NCBI GenBank assembly: GCA_902778205.1
Contig: CACYWX010000148.1
Location: 627 to 8,071, forward strand
DNA from: an uncultured Ruminococcus sp.
Lineage (GTDB): Bacteria; Bacillota; Clostridia; Oscillospirales; CAG-272
DNA: 7,445 nucleotides
Reading direction: 5' to 3'
Below, in pieces: positions 1 to 6,026 of this stretch. Numbering within the stretch: the first letter of the stretch is position 1; each line of letters opens with the position of its first letter. The notes under the pieces are model-generated. The model saw only the letters and a program-made list of their open reading frames with translations. It searched no databases and was not told the DNA's origin. The position numbers were made by a program, and so were the translations under genes.

Positions 1-1409
1 GAGAAGAGGCTGTAGAGGTTTGTCGGGGAGATCCGGTGGGAGAACGCGCCCGTCACGGCGTCCCGGTTCTCGTAGATCCCGGTGTCCGGATTCCAGAGGG
101 TCTCCATGGCCTCCTCCGCCCTCTCCAGACGCTCCTTCAGCACGGGCACGGCGTCCTCCGCTCCGGCGATCTCAGCCAGACGAATCAGGCACCGGCAGTC
201 CTGGATGAAGAGGCCGGTGAGGCCCACGTCGGACAGAAGCATGATCTGCCGCTCCGGATCGAAGGCCGCGCCGTCGTACATGGGGGAGTTGTCCAGGCCC
301 GATTCAAACTTCGCCCCCTGGAGATTGCCCGTGTCGTGGACCTCGAAATACCGTCCGGTGCGCGGCTCGAACCGTTCGGAGCCCCAGCACATGGTGCCGT
401 CACCGAGAGTCCTGTGCCCGGAGAACCAGGTATTCCAGCGGTAAAGCGCCGGGAAGATCTCCCGGACAAACCAGTCGTCCCGGAACCGCTCCCAGAGTCT
501 GAGGACCACCATGGAGCCCACGGGAGGCTGGGACCGGTCGAAGCTCTTGTTGCCGTCGGCGGCGCCGAAGTTCGGGACGAAGCCGTCCTCCGTGGCCTCA
601 TTCGTGATGGCAAAAGCGTTGAGGTAGGCCAGCTCCCGGCTCCCGAACTGGCTCATGAGGGCGGCGAAATACGTGTCCCAGTCGAAGAGGACGTATCCGC
701 CCCAGCCCTCGCTCCAGGCCCGGCTCACGGGAGAGCAGATCCGGTCGTGCTCCGGCTCGTAGACCGTATCCCACGCCAGACAGCTCCGCATGGCCTGATA
801 CGCTCCGGCGTTGTGCCCGTAGGAGCGCTCCTCCTCCACAGCCGCCGCACGGGCCTCGTCCAGCATCGCCCGGACCTCTTTTGCGGACGCGGGAACCGTG
901 GACACGGCGACCGGCTCGTCAAGGGTCACGGCCATATACGGGCAGAGCGCACTGACATGAGCATAGGAGTCCTTTCGTCCGGTGGTGAAGACCTCTATCC
1001 GGCGGCCGTCCTCAAATTCCGCCCCGATGCGCTCTCCCCTCCTGAAGAGGGTCCCGGGCTTGCCCCACAGAAGGGACGCCTCGATCACCAGAGCGGGGGC
1101 GCGGGTTGCTTTCCCCTCGGGCGTCACAAGGATGTACTGCTCCCCGTCCCTCACCGTGCTCTCCACCGTCACGGAGACCCTCCCCGCCTGAAAGGTCAGG
1201 CTGGTGTAGGAGCCGTCCCAGGTGCGGGAGCCCGGCCTCAGCCCGTGGTCGCCCACCTTCAGGTCCCGGATCAGCCCGGCGTCGGCGAAGTCCTTGAAGC
1301 AGAGGCCGATGCAGAAGCCGTAGGGCAGCAGCGCATGGGCCGTCATGGAGCGGTAGTACCAGGTGTTCCAGCCCCGGTTGGTCCTCTGTCTCAGTTCATC
1401 GTATGTCAT
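1..1409 (-). CDS. GH63 / MGH1-like glycoside hydrolase, 3' end cut by window edge
   Basis: This is the first 469 residues of a larger enzyme; the C-terminus lies beyond the left edge. The start is ATG at 1409-1407, preceded by GGGAGGA with about 10 bases of spacing. Residues 1 to about 190 look like an N-terminal beta-sandwich domain. From about 200 an (alpha/alpha)6 barrel begins, with LFDWDTYFA at 241-249, an NGxxPN-like stretch EDGFVPNFG at 274-282, and the family motif ESGLDNSPMYD at 369-379. D373 in this motif is the candidate general acid by analogy with GH63, YgjK and mannosylglycerate hydrolase; the catalytic base should lie in the missing part. There is no signal peptide, so the enzyme is probably cytoplasmic and acts on imported oligosaccharides or glycosides. 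It is divergent to a GH51 arabinofuranosidase, which suggests a shared sugar source. The family call is strong, but substrate cannot be read from the sequence: alpha-glucosidase, mannosylglycerate hydrolase and other activities occur in this clan. Confidence 0.85.
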   Translation of the reverse strand, partial: MTYDELRQRTNRGWNTWYYRSMTAHALLPYGFCIGLCFKDFADAGLIRDLKVGDHGLRPGSRTWDGSYTSLTFQAGRVSVTVESTVRDGEQYILVTPEGKATRAPALVIEASLLWGKPGTLFRRGERIGAEFEDGRRIEVFTTGRKDSYAHVSALCPYMAVTLDEPVAVSTVPASAKEVRAMLDEARAAAVEEERSYGHNAGAYQAMRSCLAWDTVYEPEHDRICSPVSRAWSEGWGGYVLFDWDTYFAALMSQFGSRELAYLNAFAITNEATEDGFVPNFGAADGNKSFDRSQPPVGSMVVLRLWERFRDDWFVREIFPALYRWNTWFSGHRTLGDGTMCWGSERFEPRTGRYFEVHDTGNLQGAKFESGLDNSPMYDGAAFDPERQIMLLSDVGLTGLFIQDCRCLIRLAEIAGAEDAVPVLKERLERAEEAMETLWNPDTGIYENRDAVTGAFSHRISPTNLYSLF

Positions 1410-1418
1410 GGGGAATTG

Positions 1419-1426
1419 TCCTCCCT
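1419..1426 (-). promoter_or_regulatory. Ribosome binding site of the GH63-like gene
   Basis: On the minus strand AGGGAGGA lies about ten bases before the ATG at 1409-1407. It supports that start over downstream Met codons such as M22. Confidence 0.75.
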
Positions 1427-1470
1427 TTTCGCTGATTCCGCGGATCCTGGACCCGCCTTCCGTCGGATCC

Positions 1471-1500
1471 ATCATACCACACCGGGGCACCCCTTGTCAA
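1471..1500 (-). promoter_or_regulatory. Promoter of the GH63-like gene
   Basis: On the minus strand a perfect -35 TTGACA (1500-1495) is followed by an 18-base spacer and a -10 TATGAT (1476-1471). A TGG directly before the -10 gives an extended -10 (TGn). Transcription should start near 1464, leaving a leader of about 55 bases. The -35 boxes of this promoter and of the GH51 promoter face away from each other across 34 bases. Confidence 0.8.
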
Positions 1501-1534
1501 GAGCGCGCCGGTCTGGGAGGATCCGGTTCCGTTC

Positions 1535-1564
1535 TTGACAGCGGCCGTCCCCGTATGCTATAAT
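1535..1564 (+). promoter_or_regulatory. Promoter of the arabinofuranosidase unit
   Basis: Perfect -35 TTGACA (1535-1540), an 18-base spacer, and perfect -10 TATAAT (1559-1564) with TGC just before it (extended -10). The expected transcription start is near 1571. The promoter rules out the in-frame TTG at 1535 as a translation start, because that codon is itself part of the -35 box. Confidence 0.85.
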
Positions 1565-1601
1565 GAGCCCGTCAGAGCCATTCCCCATCCTATTACCAGA
1601 C

Positions 1602-1610
1602 AGGAAAGGA
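1602..1610 (+). promoter_or_regulatory. Ribosome binding site that decides the GTG start of GH51
   Basis: AGGAAAGGA ends eight bases before GTG at 1619. No ATG lies in frame at this spacing, so GTG is chosen as start. Confidence 0.8.
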
Positions 1611-1618
1611 CGATAACC

Positions 1619-3091
1619 GTGGAAAAATACCTGATCAATCCCAACCAGAAGCTCTCCGCCATCAGCCGGGACATTTACGGAGCCTTCAGCGAGCATCTGG
1701 GCCGCTGCATCTACGAGGGCGTCTACGTAGGAGCCGATTCCCCGATCCCGAACGTCAACGGCATGCGGACCGACGTGGTCGAGGCCCTGAAGGCGGCGGG
1801 ACTGCCCGTGCTCCGCTGGCCGGGAGGATGCTTCGCCGACGAGTACCACTGGAAGGACGGCGTCGGACCGAAGGAGAACCGCAAGAAGATGATCAACACC
1901 CACTGGGGCGGCGTGGTGGAGGACAACTCCTTCGGTACCCACGAGTTCTTCGAGCTGTGCCGCCAGATCGGATGCGACGCCTACGTCACCGGCAACCTGG
2001 GCTCCGGCACGGTGCAGGAGATGAGCGAATGGGTGGAGTACATGACCTTCGACGGCGTCTCCCCCATGGCGGACCTCCGGAAGCAGAACGGAAGCGAAAA
2101 GCCCTGGAGGCTGAAATACTTCGGCGTGGGCAACGAGAACTGGGGCTGCGGCGGAAACATGAGCGCGGACTTCTACGCCGATCAGTACCGCCGGTACGCC
2201 ACCTACGTGCGCCAGTACGACTTCAAGAACCGCGTGAGAAAGATCGCCTGCGGCCCGAACTCCGGCGACTACAGCTGGACCGACACCCTCATGAAGAAGG
2301 CGGGGCGCGCCATGGACGGCCTGTCCCTCCACTATTACACCGTCACCGGCGACTGGAGCCACAAGGGAAAGGCTCTGGAGTTCACCGACGAGCAGTACTA
2401 CACCACCCTGGAGAAGGCCTGGGTGATGGAGGAGCTGGTCCGGAGGCACGACGCGGTCATGGACCGGTACGATCCGGACAAGAGGGTCGGTCTGATCGTG
2501 GACGAATGGGGCACCTGGCACGACGTGGAGGAGGGGACGAATCCCGGCTTCCTGTACCAGCAGAACGCCATCCGCGACGCCCTGGTGGCCGGTCTGACCC
2601 TGAACATCTTCAACAAGCACAGCGACCGGGTGAAAATGGCCAACATCGCCCAGACCGTCAACGTGCTCCAGTCCGTGGCCCTGACCGACGGGGAGGACAT
2701 GCTCCTGACGCCCACCTACTTCGTCTTCAAAATGTATAAGGACCATCAGGATGCGACGCTCCTCGGCTCCTACATCACCACACGCAACCTCTCCGAAAAG
2801 GGGAAGCTGCCCCAGCTGATCGAGAGCGCCTCCGTGAAGGAGGACGGGACCATCGTCGCCACCGTCGTCAACACCTCCCTCACCGAGGAGGCACAGGTCC
2901 TCTGCCAGATCGCGGACCAGAAGGTCACGGAGGCGGAGGCTGAGATCCTCACGGGCGATCCCCACGACCACAACTCCTTCGAGGACAAGACGAAGGTATC
3001 CTCCCGTCCCTTCGACGGCTTCACCCTCACGGACGACGGTTTCCGGACGACCCTTCCTCCCTGCTCCGTAGTAAAGTTCCTGGTGCGGTGA
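1619..3091 (+). CDS. abfA: GH51 alpha-L-arabinofuranosidase
   Basis: A complete 490-residue enzyme that removes terminal alpha-L-arabinofuranosyl groups from arabinan or arabinoxylan oligosaccharides. The length matches ordinary intracellular GH51 enzymes of about 500 residues. Residues 15-370 form the (beta/alpha)8 barrel: the RWPGGCFADEYHWKDG segment is at 67-81, the acid/base glutamate is E173 in GVGNENWG, and the nucleophile is E296 in VDEWGTW. Residues from about 375 to the end form the usual C-terminal beta domain. There is no signal peptide, so it acts in the cytoplasm on imported oligosaccharides. The start is GTG at 1619, placed by its ribosome binding site and the promoter upstream. 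It is the first gene of a unit with the small Cys-rich gene that starts one base after its stop, and is divergent to a GH63-like hydrolase. No clear catabolite-repression (cre) site was seen. Family assignment is very secure; exact substrate preference is not. Confidence 0.96.
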   Translation: MEKYLINPNQKLSAISRDIYGAFSEHLGRCIYEGVYVGADSPIPNVNGMRTDVVEALKAAGLPVLRWPGGCFADEYHWKDGVGPKENRKKMINTHWGGVVEDNSFGTHEFFELCRQIGCDAYVTGNLGSGTVQEMSEWVEYMTFDGVSPMADLRKQNGSEKPWRLKYFGVGNENWGCGGNMSADFYADQYRRYATYVRQYDFKNRVRKIACGPNSGDYSWTDTLMKKAGRAMDGLSLHYYTVTGDWSHKGKALEFTDEQYYTTLEKAWVMEELVRRHDAVMDRYDPDKRVGLIVDEWGTWHDVEEGTNPGFLYQQNAIRDALVAGLTLNIFNKHSDRVKMANIAQTVNVLQSVALTDGEDMLLTPTYFVFKMYKDHQDATLLGSYITTRNLSEKGKLPQLIESASVKEDGTIVATVVNTSLTEEAQVLCQIADQKVTEAEAEILTGDPHDHNSFEDKTKVSSRPFDGFTLTDDGFRTTLPPCSVVKFLVR

Positions 3092-3092
3092 C

Positions 3093-3344
3093 ATGAAGGA
3101 GTGTCCGCGCTGTCTTCTGAGAGAGTCGGCGGAAAACGACGTCTACGCGGGCGTCATGGACCGGGTGGAGCGGATCCCGTCGGGCGAGCGGTCCCCGGAG
3201 GAGCTCTACCGGAACCGTCTCGAGGCCTGCCGGTCCTGCGTCCACCTGATCTCCGGCGTCTGCATGAAATGCGGCTGCTACGTGGAGTTCCGGGCGGCAT
3301 ACCGGCGGCTGAGATGTCCGGACGCGAAGGACCGGAAGTGGTGA
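3093..3344 (+). CDS. Small eight-cysteine protein, DUF6171-like
   Basis: This 83-residue protein has cysteines at 4, 7, 46, 49, 57, 60, 62 and 75. They form CPRC, CRSC and CMKCGC clusters, which look like a zinc-binding (zinc-ribbon or treble-clef type) fold. The overall pattern, CPRC...RLxxCxxCxxLxxGxCxxCGCYVExRA...CP, matches the uncharacterised DUF6171 family found in Clostridia, from memory. The middle (about 20-45) is charged and probably helical. The ATG lies one base after the arabinofuranosidase stop, and no good Shine-Dalgarno is seen before it, so translation is probably coupled to the GH51 gene. Function is unknown; the family is not known to be tied to carbohydrate use, so the pairing may simply be shared transcription. 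Confidence 0.85.
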   Translation: MKECPRCLLRESAENDVYAGVMDRVERIPSGERSPEELYRNRLEACRSCVHLISGVCMKCGCYVEFRAAYRRLRCPDAKDRKW

Positions 3345-3407
3345 GCGGCGCGCGCTGTTCAATTATTATTGGAAAGCAGAGATTTTTTAAAACTTTCGCA
3401 ATCCCTC

Positions 3408-3436
3408 TTGACAACCCGGCGCTTTCGTGCTATACT
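3408..3436 (+). promoter_or_regulatory. Promoter of the tryptophan T-box operon
   Basis: Perfect -35 TTGACA (3408-3413), a 17-base spacer, and -10 TATACT (3431-3436) preceded by TGC (extended -10). The stretch 3361-3399 just upstream is markedly AT-rich in an otherwise GC-rich window and could act as an UP element. The expected start is near 3443, which puts the T-box at the very 5' end of the transcript. Confidence 0.85.
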
Positions 3437-3442
3437 TTGCTA

Positions 3443-3724
3443 AACCGATGAGGAAGAGTGAGTACGTTCTGAGAAAGCCTCCCAGAGAGCCGCGGACGGT
3501 GAAATCGCGGCAGGCGGACCGGAGCCGAATGGACTTCCGAGGGCAACCGGAACGGATCCCGTGAGAACGGATCCCGGTATGGAAGCCGGAGCTGGATCTC
3601 CGTCAACAAAATCCAGCGTATGATGGTACGCGCTGAGTGGACGTGTTTCACGTCAGGCCGGGTGGCACCGCAGGAATGTTAATTCAGTCCTGTCCCAGCA
3701 GTTTATGTTGGGACAGGTTTTTTT
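3443..3724 (+). promoter_or_regulatory. T-box leader, tryptophan-specific (UGG specifier)
   Basis: A full T-box riboswitch that binds uncharged tRNA and prevents termination. Stem I is closed by GGAAG (3452-3456) with CTTCC (3534-3538). Its distal part shows AGAGAGC and a hairpin GCCGCG (3489-3494) with CGCGGC (3506-3511). The specifier loop reads GAA-TGG-A, with TGG at 3530-3532, a Trp codon. Stem III is GCTGGAT (3591-3597) with ATCCAGC (3611-3617). The GACGTG/CACGTC hairpin (3640-3654) precedes the T-box GGGTGGCACCGCAGG (3660-3674). The bulge UGGC would pair with a tRNA ending in GCCA, which fits the G73 discriminator of bacterial tRNA-Trp. CAGGA (3671-3675) can pair with TCCTG (3688-3692) in the antiterminator, and this strand is also the 5' arm of the terminator. 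The specifier was placed by alignment to remembered T-box patterns, and the downstream TrpP-like gene supports it. The leader fills most of the 451-base gap 3345-3795. Confidence 0.93.
3689..3724 (+). terminator. Regulated intrinsic terminator of the T-box leader
   Basis: CCTGTCCCA (3689-3697) pairs perfectly with TGGGACAGG (3709-3717). The stem can be extended by three further pairs (one G-U) to a GTTTA loop, and seven T follow (3718-3724). Its 5' arm overlaps the antiterminator strand, so the two structures exclude each other. Confidence 0.93.
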
Positions 3725-3767
3725 GTCATCATGACAGCTTTGTCCCGGGAAACCATCACAAAATTTA

Positions 3768-3782
3768 TTCCGCAAAGCGGAA
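3768..3782 (+). promoter_or_regulatory. Small hairpin touching the S-component ribosome binding site
   Basis: TTCCGC-AAA-GCGGAA forms a six-pair stem with a three-base loop. Its right arm shares the first As of the AAAGGAG ribosome binding site (3781-3787). It may modulate ribosome access or protect the mRNA end; no function is shown. Confidence 0.4.
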
Positions 3783-3795
3783 AGGAGACACTGTC

Positions 3796-4335
3796 ATGGC
3801 AGAGAAAAGAACCGTAACCGTCGAGGAGAAGAAGGGCTTCTCCATCCAGGACCTCATCGTGGTGGCCGTACTGCTGGCCGCCGGAGCCGTGCTCAAGCTG
3901 GTGGTGGGCCAGCTGGTCAACTTCTTCGGCATGAAACCGAATTTCGTCATCGCCTCCTACTGCCTGGCCATTCTGCTGACCCGGCCGAAGCTCGGTCAGT
4001 GCGCCGTGATCGGTCTTCTGGCCGGGGCTATCTGTCAGTTTCTCCCCGGGACGCCGTGGCTCAACCTGATCTCCGAGCTGGTGGGCGCCGTGGCTATGGG
4101 GCTTCTGATCCGGGTGCCCATGAAAATCGGAAAGCTCGACGTCAATCCCATGATCTCCACCTTCGTCTCCACCGTTCTTTCCGGCGGCACCTACACCGTC
4201 TGTCTCTTCGCCTTTGTGAAGGCTACCTCGGAGGGACTTGTGGCATACGTTCCCATCGTTCTCTGCACCGCCCTCATCAACATGGTGCTGGTCCAGCTGC
4301 TTTACCTCCCTCTCCGCAGAGTCTTAAAGAAATAA
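3796..4335 (+). CDS. trpP: TrpP-like tryptophan transporter, ECF S component
   Basis: A 179-residue integral membrane protein that should bind tryptophan for import by the ECF complex encoded next to it. About six hydrophobic segments are seen (roughly 18-37, 49-62, 66-84, 88-107, 119-141, 147-173), the usual S-component layout. The first helix has an AxxxA motif (A24, A28), the type S components use to contact EcfT. GMKPN at 45-49 resembles the GMKPD of Bacillus subtilis TrpP, whose length of about 170 residues is also similar. The ATG at 3796 has AAAGGAG eight bases upstream. A short charged N-terminal tail (1-16) precedes the first helix. A Trp-specific T-box upstream supports the substrate independently. 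It lies first in the operon, 30 bases before the first ATPase. The S-component and Trp calls agree but transport was not shown; other indole-like substrates are possible. Confidence 0.88.
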   Translation: MAEKRTVTVEEKKGFSIQDLIVVAVLLAAGAVLKLVVGQLVNFFGMKPNFVIASYCLAILLTRPKLGQCAVIGLLAGAICQFLPGTPWLNLISELVGAVAMGLLIRVPMKIGKLDVNPMISTFVSTVLSGGTYTVCLFAFVKATSEGLVAYVPIVLCTALINMVLVQLLYLPLRRVLKK

Positions 4336-4365
4336 CCGCCCGAGGACAGAAAAGGAGTACGGATC

Positions 4366-5205
4366 ATGATCGAAATACAGTCCCTCACCTTCCGGTATGA
4401 GGGCGCGGACCGGGACGCCCTCCGTGACGTCACCCTCACCGTCCCGGACGGCGCGTTCCTCGGCATCATCGGACCGGCCGGAGCGGGCAAAACCACCCTG
4501 GCCCACGCCATCGGCGGCATCATTCCCCACGCGGTACGGGGCGATTTCTACGGCGCCGTCCGCGTCAACGGCTCGGACACGGCGGAAACAAGGCTCACGG
4601 ACCTGTCCCGCATGGTGGGCACAGTCTTTCAGGACGTGGAGAGCCAGATCATCTCCTCCGTGGTGGAGGACGAGCTGCTCTACGGGCTGGAAAACTTCGG
4701 AGTCCCCCGGGACGAGATCGAGGAGCGGCTGACCTTCGCCCTGGAGCAGGTGGGCATCGCGCCTCTGCGGCACAGAACGGTGTCCTCCCTGTCCGGCGGT
4801 CAGCGGCAGAAGGTGGCCATCGCCTCCCTGGTGGCCCTTCGCCCCGGGATCCTGGTGCTGGACGAGCCCACCGGGGAGCTGGATCCCTTCAGCAGCCGGC
4901 AGGTGTTCTCACTGCTCCGGACTCTCAACCGGGAGTACGGCATGACCATCGTGGCGGTGGAGCAGAAAATCATGCTTCTGTGCGAATTCGCGGACCGGCT
5001 TGCGGTGTTGAGCGAAGGGCGGATCGCGCGGGAGGGGACAGTGCGTCAGGTACTCTGCGACATCCGCGCGCTGGAGGAGATCGGCGTCAACTGTCCCCGG
5101 GCCGCGCTCTTCTCCTCCCTGCTGGCGGAAAAGACCGGAGCGGAGGTTCCGGTGTGCGTGAACGCGGAAGAGGCGGTCGAGGCCGCAAGGAGGGTATTGG
5201 GATGA
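4366..5205 (+). CDS. ecfA: ECF transporter ATPase, first subunit
   Basis: A 279-residue ABC ATPase of the EcfA/CbiO type that powers import with its partner ATPase and EcfT. Walker A is GPAGAGKTT (36-44), the Q-loop is Q89 in VFQDVESQ, the signature is LSGGQRQ (142-148), and Walker B is ILVLDEPT (162-169) with E167 as catalytic base. The residue at the H-loop position is Gln (Q200 in VEQK) instead of the usual His of VEHK or VTHD. A C-terminal helical tail (about 232-279) is typical for EcfA. The ATG at 4366 is preceded by AAAGGAG with eight bases spacing. Its stop overlaps the start of the next gene (ATGA). No Trp residues are present. It is dedicated to this operon rather than the shared ecfA-ecfA-ecfT cluster, which is usually among ribosomal protein genes. 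Confidence 0.94.
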   Translation: MIEIQSLTFRYEGADRDALRDVTLTVPDGAFLGIIGPAGAGKTTLAHAIGGIIPHAVRGDFYGAVRVNGSDTAETRLTDLSRMVGTVFQDVESQIISSVVEDELLYGLENFGVPRDEIEERLTFALEQVGIAPLRHRTVSSLSGGQRQKVAIASLVALRPGILVLDEPTGELDPFSSRQVFSLLRTLNREYGMTIVAVEQKIMLLCEFADRLAVLSEGRIAREGTVRQVLCDIRALEEIGVNCPRAALFSSLLAEKTGAEVPVCVNAEEAVEAARRVLG

Positions 5206-6026
5206 TCCTGGCGGAGCATGTAAGCTACAGCTACGGCGGCGGAGGACAGAGCGTTTCGGATCTGTCGTTCCGCATCGGGAAGGGCGAATTCGCGGCCATC
5301 CTCGGGGAAAACGGCGCCGGAAAGACCACCACCGTCAAGCTCATCGACGGCCTTCTGAAGCCCACGGAGGGCCGGATGACGGTGAACGGGCTGGACACGG
5401 CGAAAACGAAGGTCAGCGAACGGGCAAGGCAGGTGGGCTTCCTCTTTCAGAATCCCGACCGGCAGATCTGCCGGAACACGGTCCGGGACGAAATCGCCTT
5501 CGGACTCCGCGCCGTCTGGGGAAAGAAGGAAAAGGACAGGATCGACGAGCGCGTCGGAGAGCTTTTGGACCTCTTCACCTTCACCGGGGACGAGGAGCCC
5601 TTCTCCCTGAGCCGCGGGCAGAGACAGCAGGTGGCCCTGGCCTCCACGCTGGCCGTGAAGCCCGCCGTACTGATCCTGGACGAGCCCACCACCGGCCTGG
5701 ATTACCGGGAATGCACCCGGATCATGGAGTTCATCCGGACCCTCAACGAAAAGGAGGGGACCACGGTTGTGATGGTCTGCCACGACATGGAGGTGGTGCT
5801 GGACTACGCCCGGCGCGCGCTGGTCATGGCGGGAGGACGGCTTCTGGCGGACGGTCCGGTCCGGGAGATCTTCCGGGACGAGGTGCTGATGGAGAGGGCT
5901 TCCCTGCTCCCCCCGCAGATCATCCGGATCGGCGGACGGCTGGGCGGGACCTTCGCGGAGGCGGACGATGCGGAAACGCTGGCGTCGCTTGTGGCGGACG
6001 AGGCGGAAAGGAGACGCGGCGCATGA
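5202..6026 (+). CDS. ecfA: ECF transporter ATPase, second subunit
   Basis: A 274-residue ABC ATPase, the presumed heterodimer partner of the preceding protein. Walker A is GENGAGKTT (35-43), the Q-loop is Q83 in FQNPDRQI, the signature is LSRGQRQ (136-142, Arg for the second-to-last standard Gly), Walker B is VLILDEPT (156-163) with E161, and the switch His is H194 in VCHD. The tail from about 215 is the usual EcfA extension. The start is ATG at 5202, inside the ATGA that ends the first ATPase; AAGGAGGG (5187-5194) gives a strong ribosome binding site seven bases away. An upstream in-frame start at 4980 would lie deep inside the first ATPase and lacks such a site. The stop again overlaps the next start by ATGA, so the three genes should be made in matched amounts. 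Confidence 0.94.
   Translation: MILAEHVSYSYGGGGQSVSDLSFRIGKGEFAAILGENGAGKTTTVKLIDGLLKPTEGRMTVNGLDTAKTKVSERARQVGFLFQNPDRQICRNTVRDEIAFGLRAVWGKKEKDRIDERVGELLDLFTFTGDEEPFSLSRGQRQQVALASTLAVKPAVLILDEPTTGLDYRECTRIMEFIRTLNEKEGTTVVMVCHDMEVVLDYARRALVMAGGRLLADGPVREIFRDEVLMERASLLPPQIIRIGGRLGGTFAEADDAETLASLVADEAERRRGA

Noticed and set aside
36..1538. Long open frame of 500 codons on the plus strand
   Set aside because: It lies antisense to the GH63-like gene, which has a clear family motif, ribosome binding site and promoter. The translation is a low-complexity Pro/Gly/Arg/Val mix typical of the opposite strand of a GC-rich gene.
1535..1618. N-terminal extension of the arabinofuranosidase from the TTG at 1535
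   Set aside because: The TTG is part of the -35 box and the extension spans the -10 and the ribosome binding site; the protein starts at GTG 1619.
1472..3094. Long open frame of 540 codons on the minus strand
   Set aside because: It is antisense to the certain GH51 gene and rich in Val, His, Gly and Leu with no recognisable domain; a GC-rich shadow frame.
3371..3397. Possible terminator after the small Cys-rich gene (GAAAG / CTTTC around a T-run)
   Set aside because: The stem has five weak pairs and the T-run is in the loop. The AT-rich stretch fits better as an UP element for the next promoter. No convincing terminator for the arabinofuranosidase unit was found.
3637..3795. N-terminal extension of the S component reading through the T-box
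   Set aside because: It would be translated from the T-box and terminator themselves; ATG at 3796 has its own ribosome binding site and starts the family-like protein.
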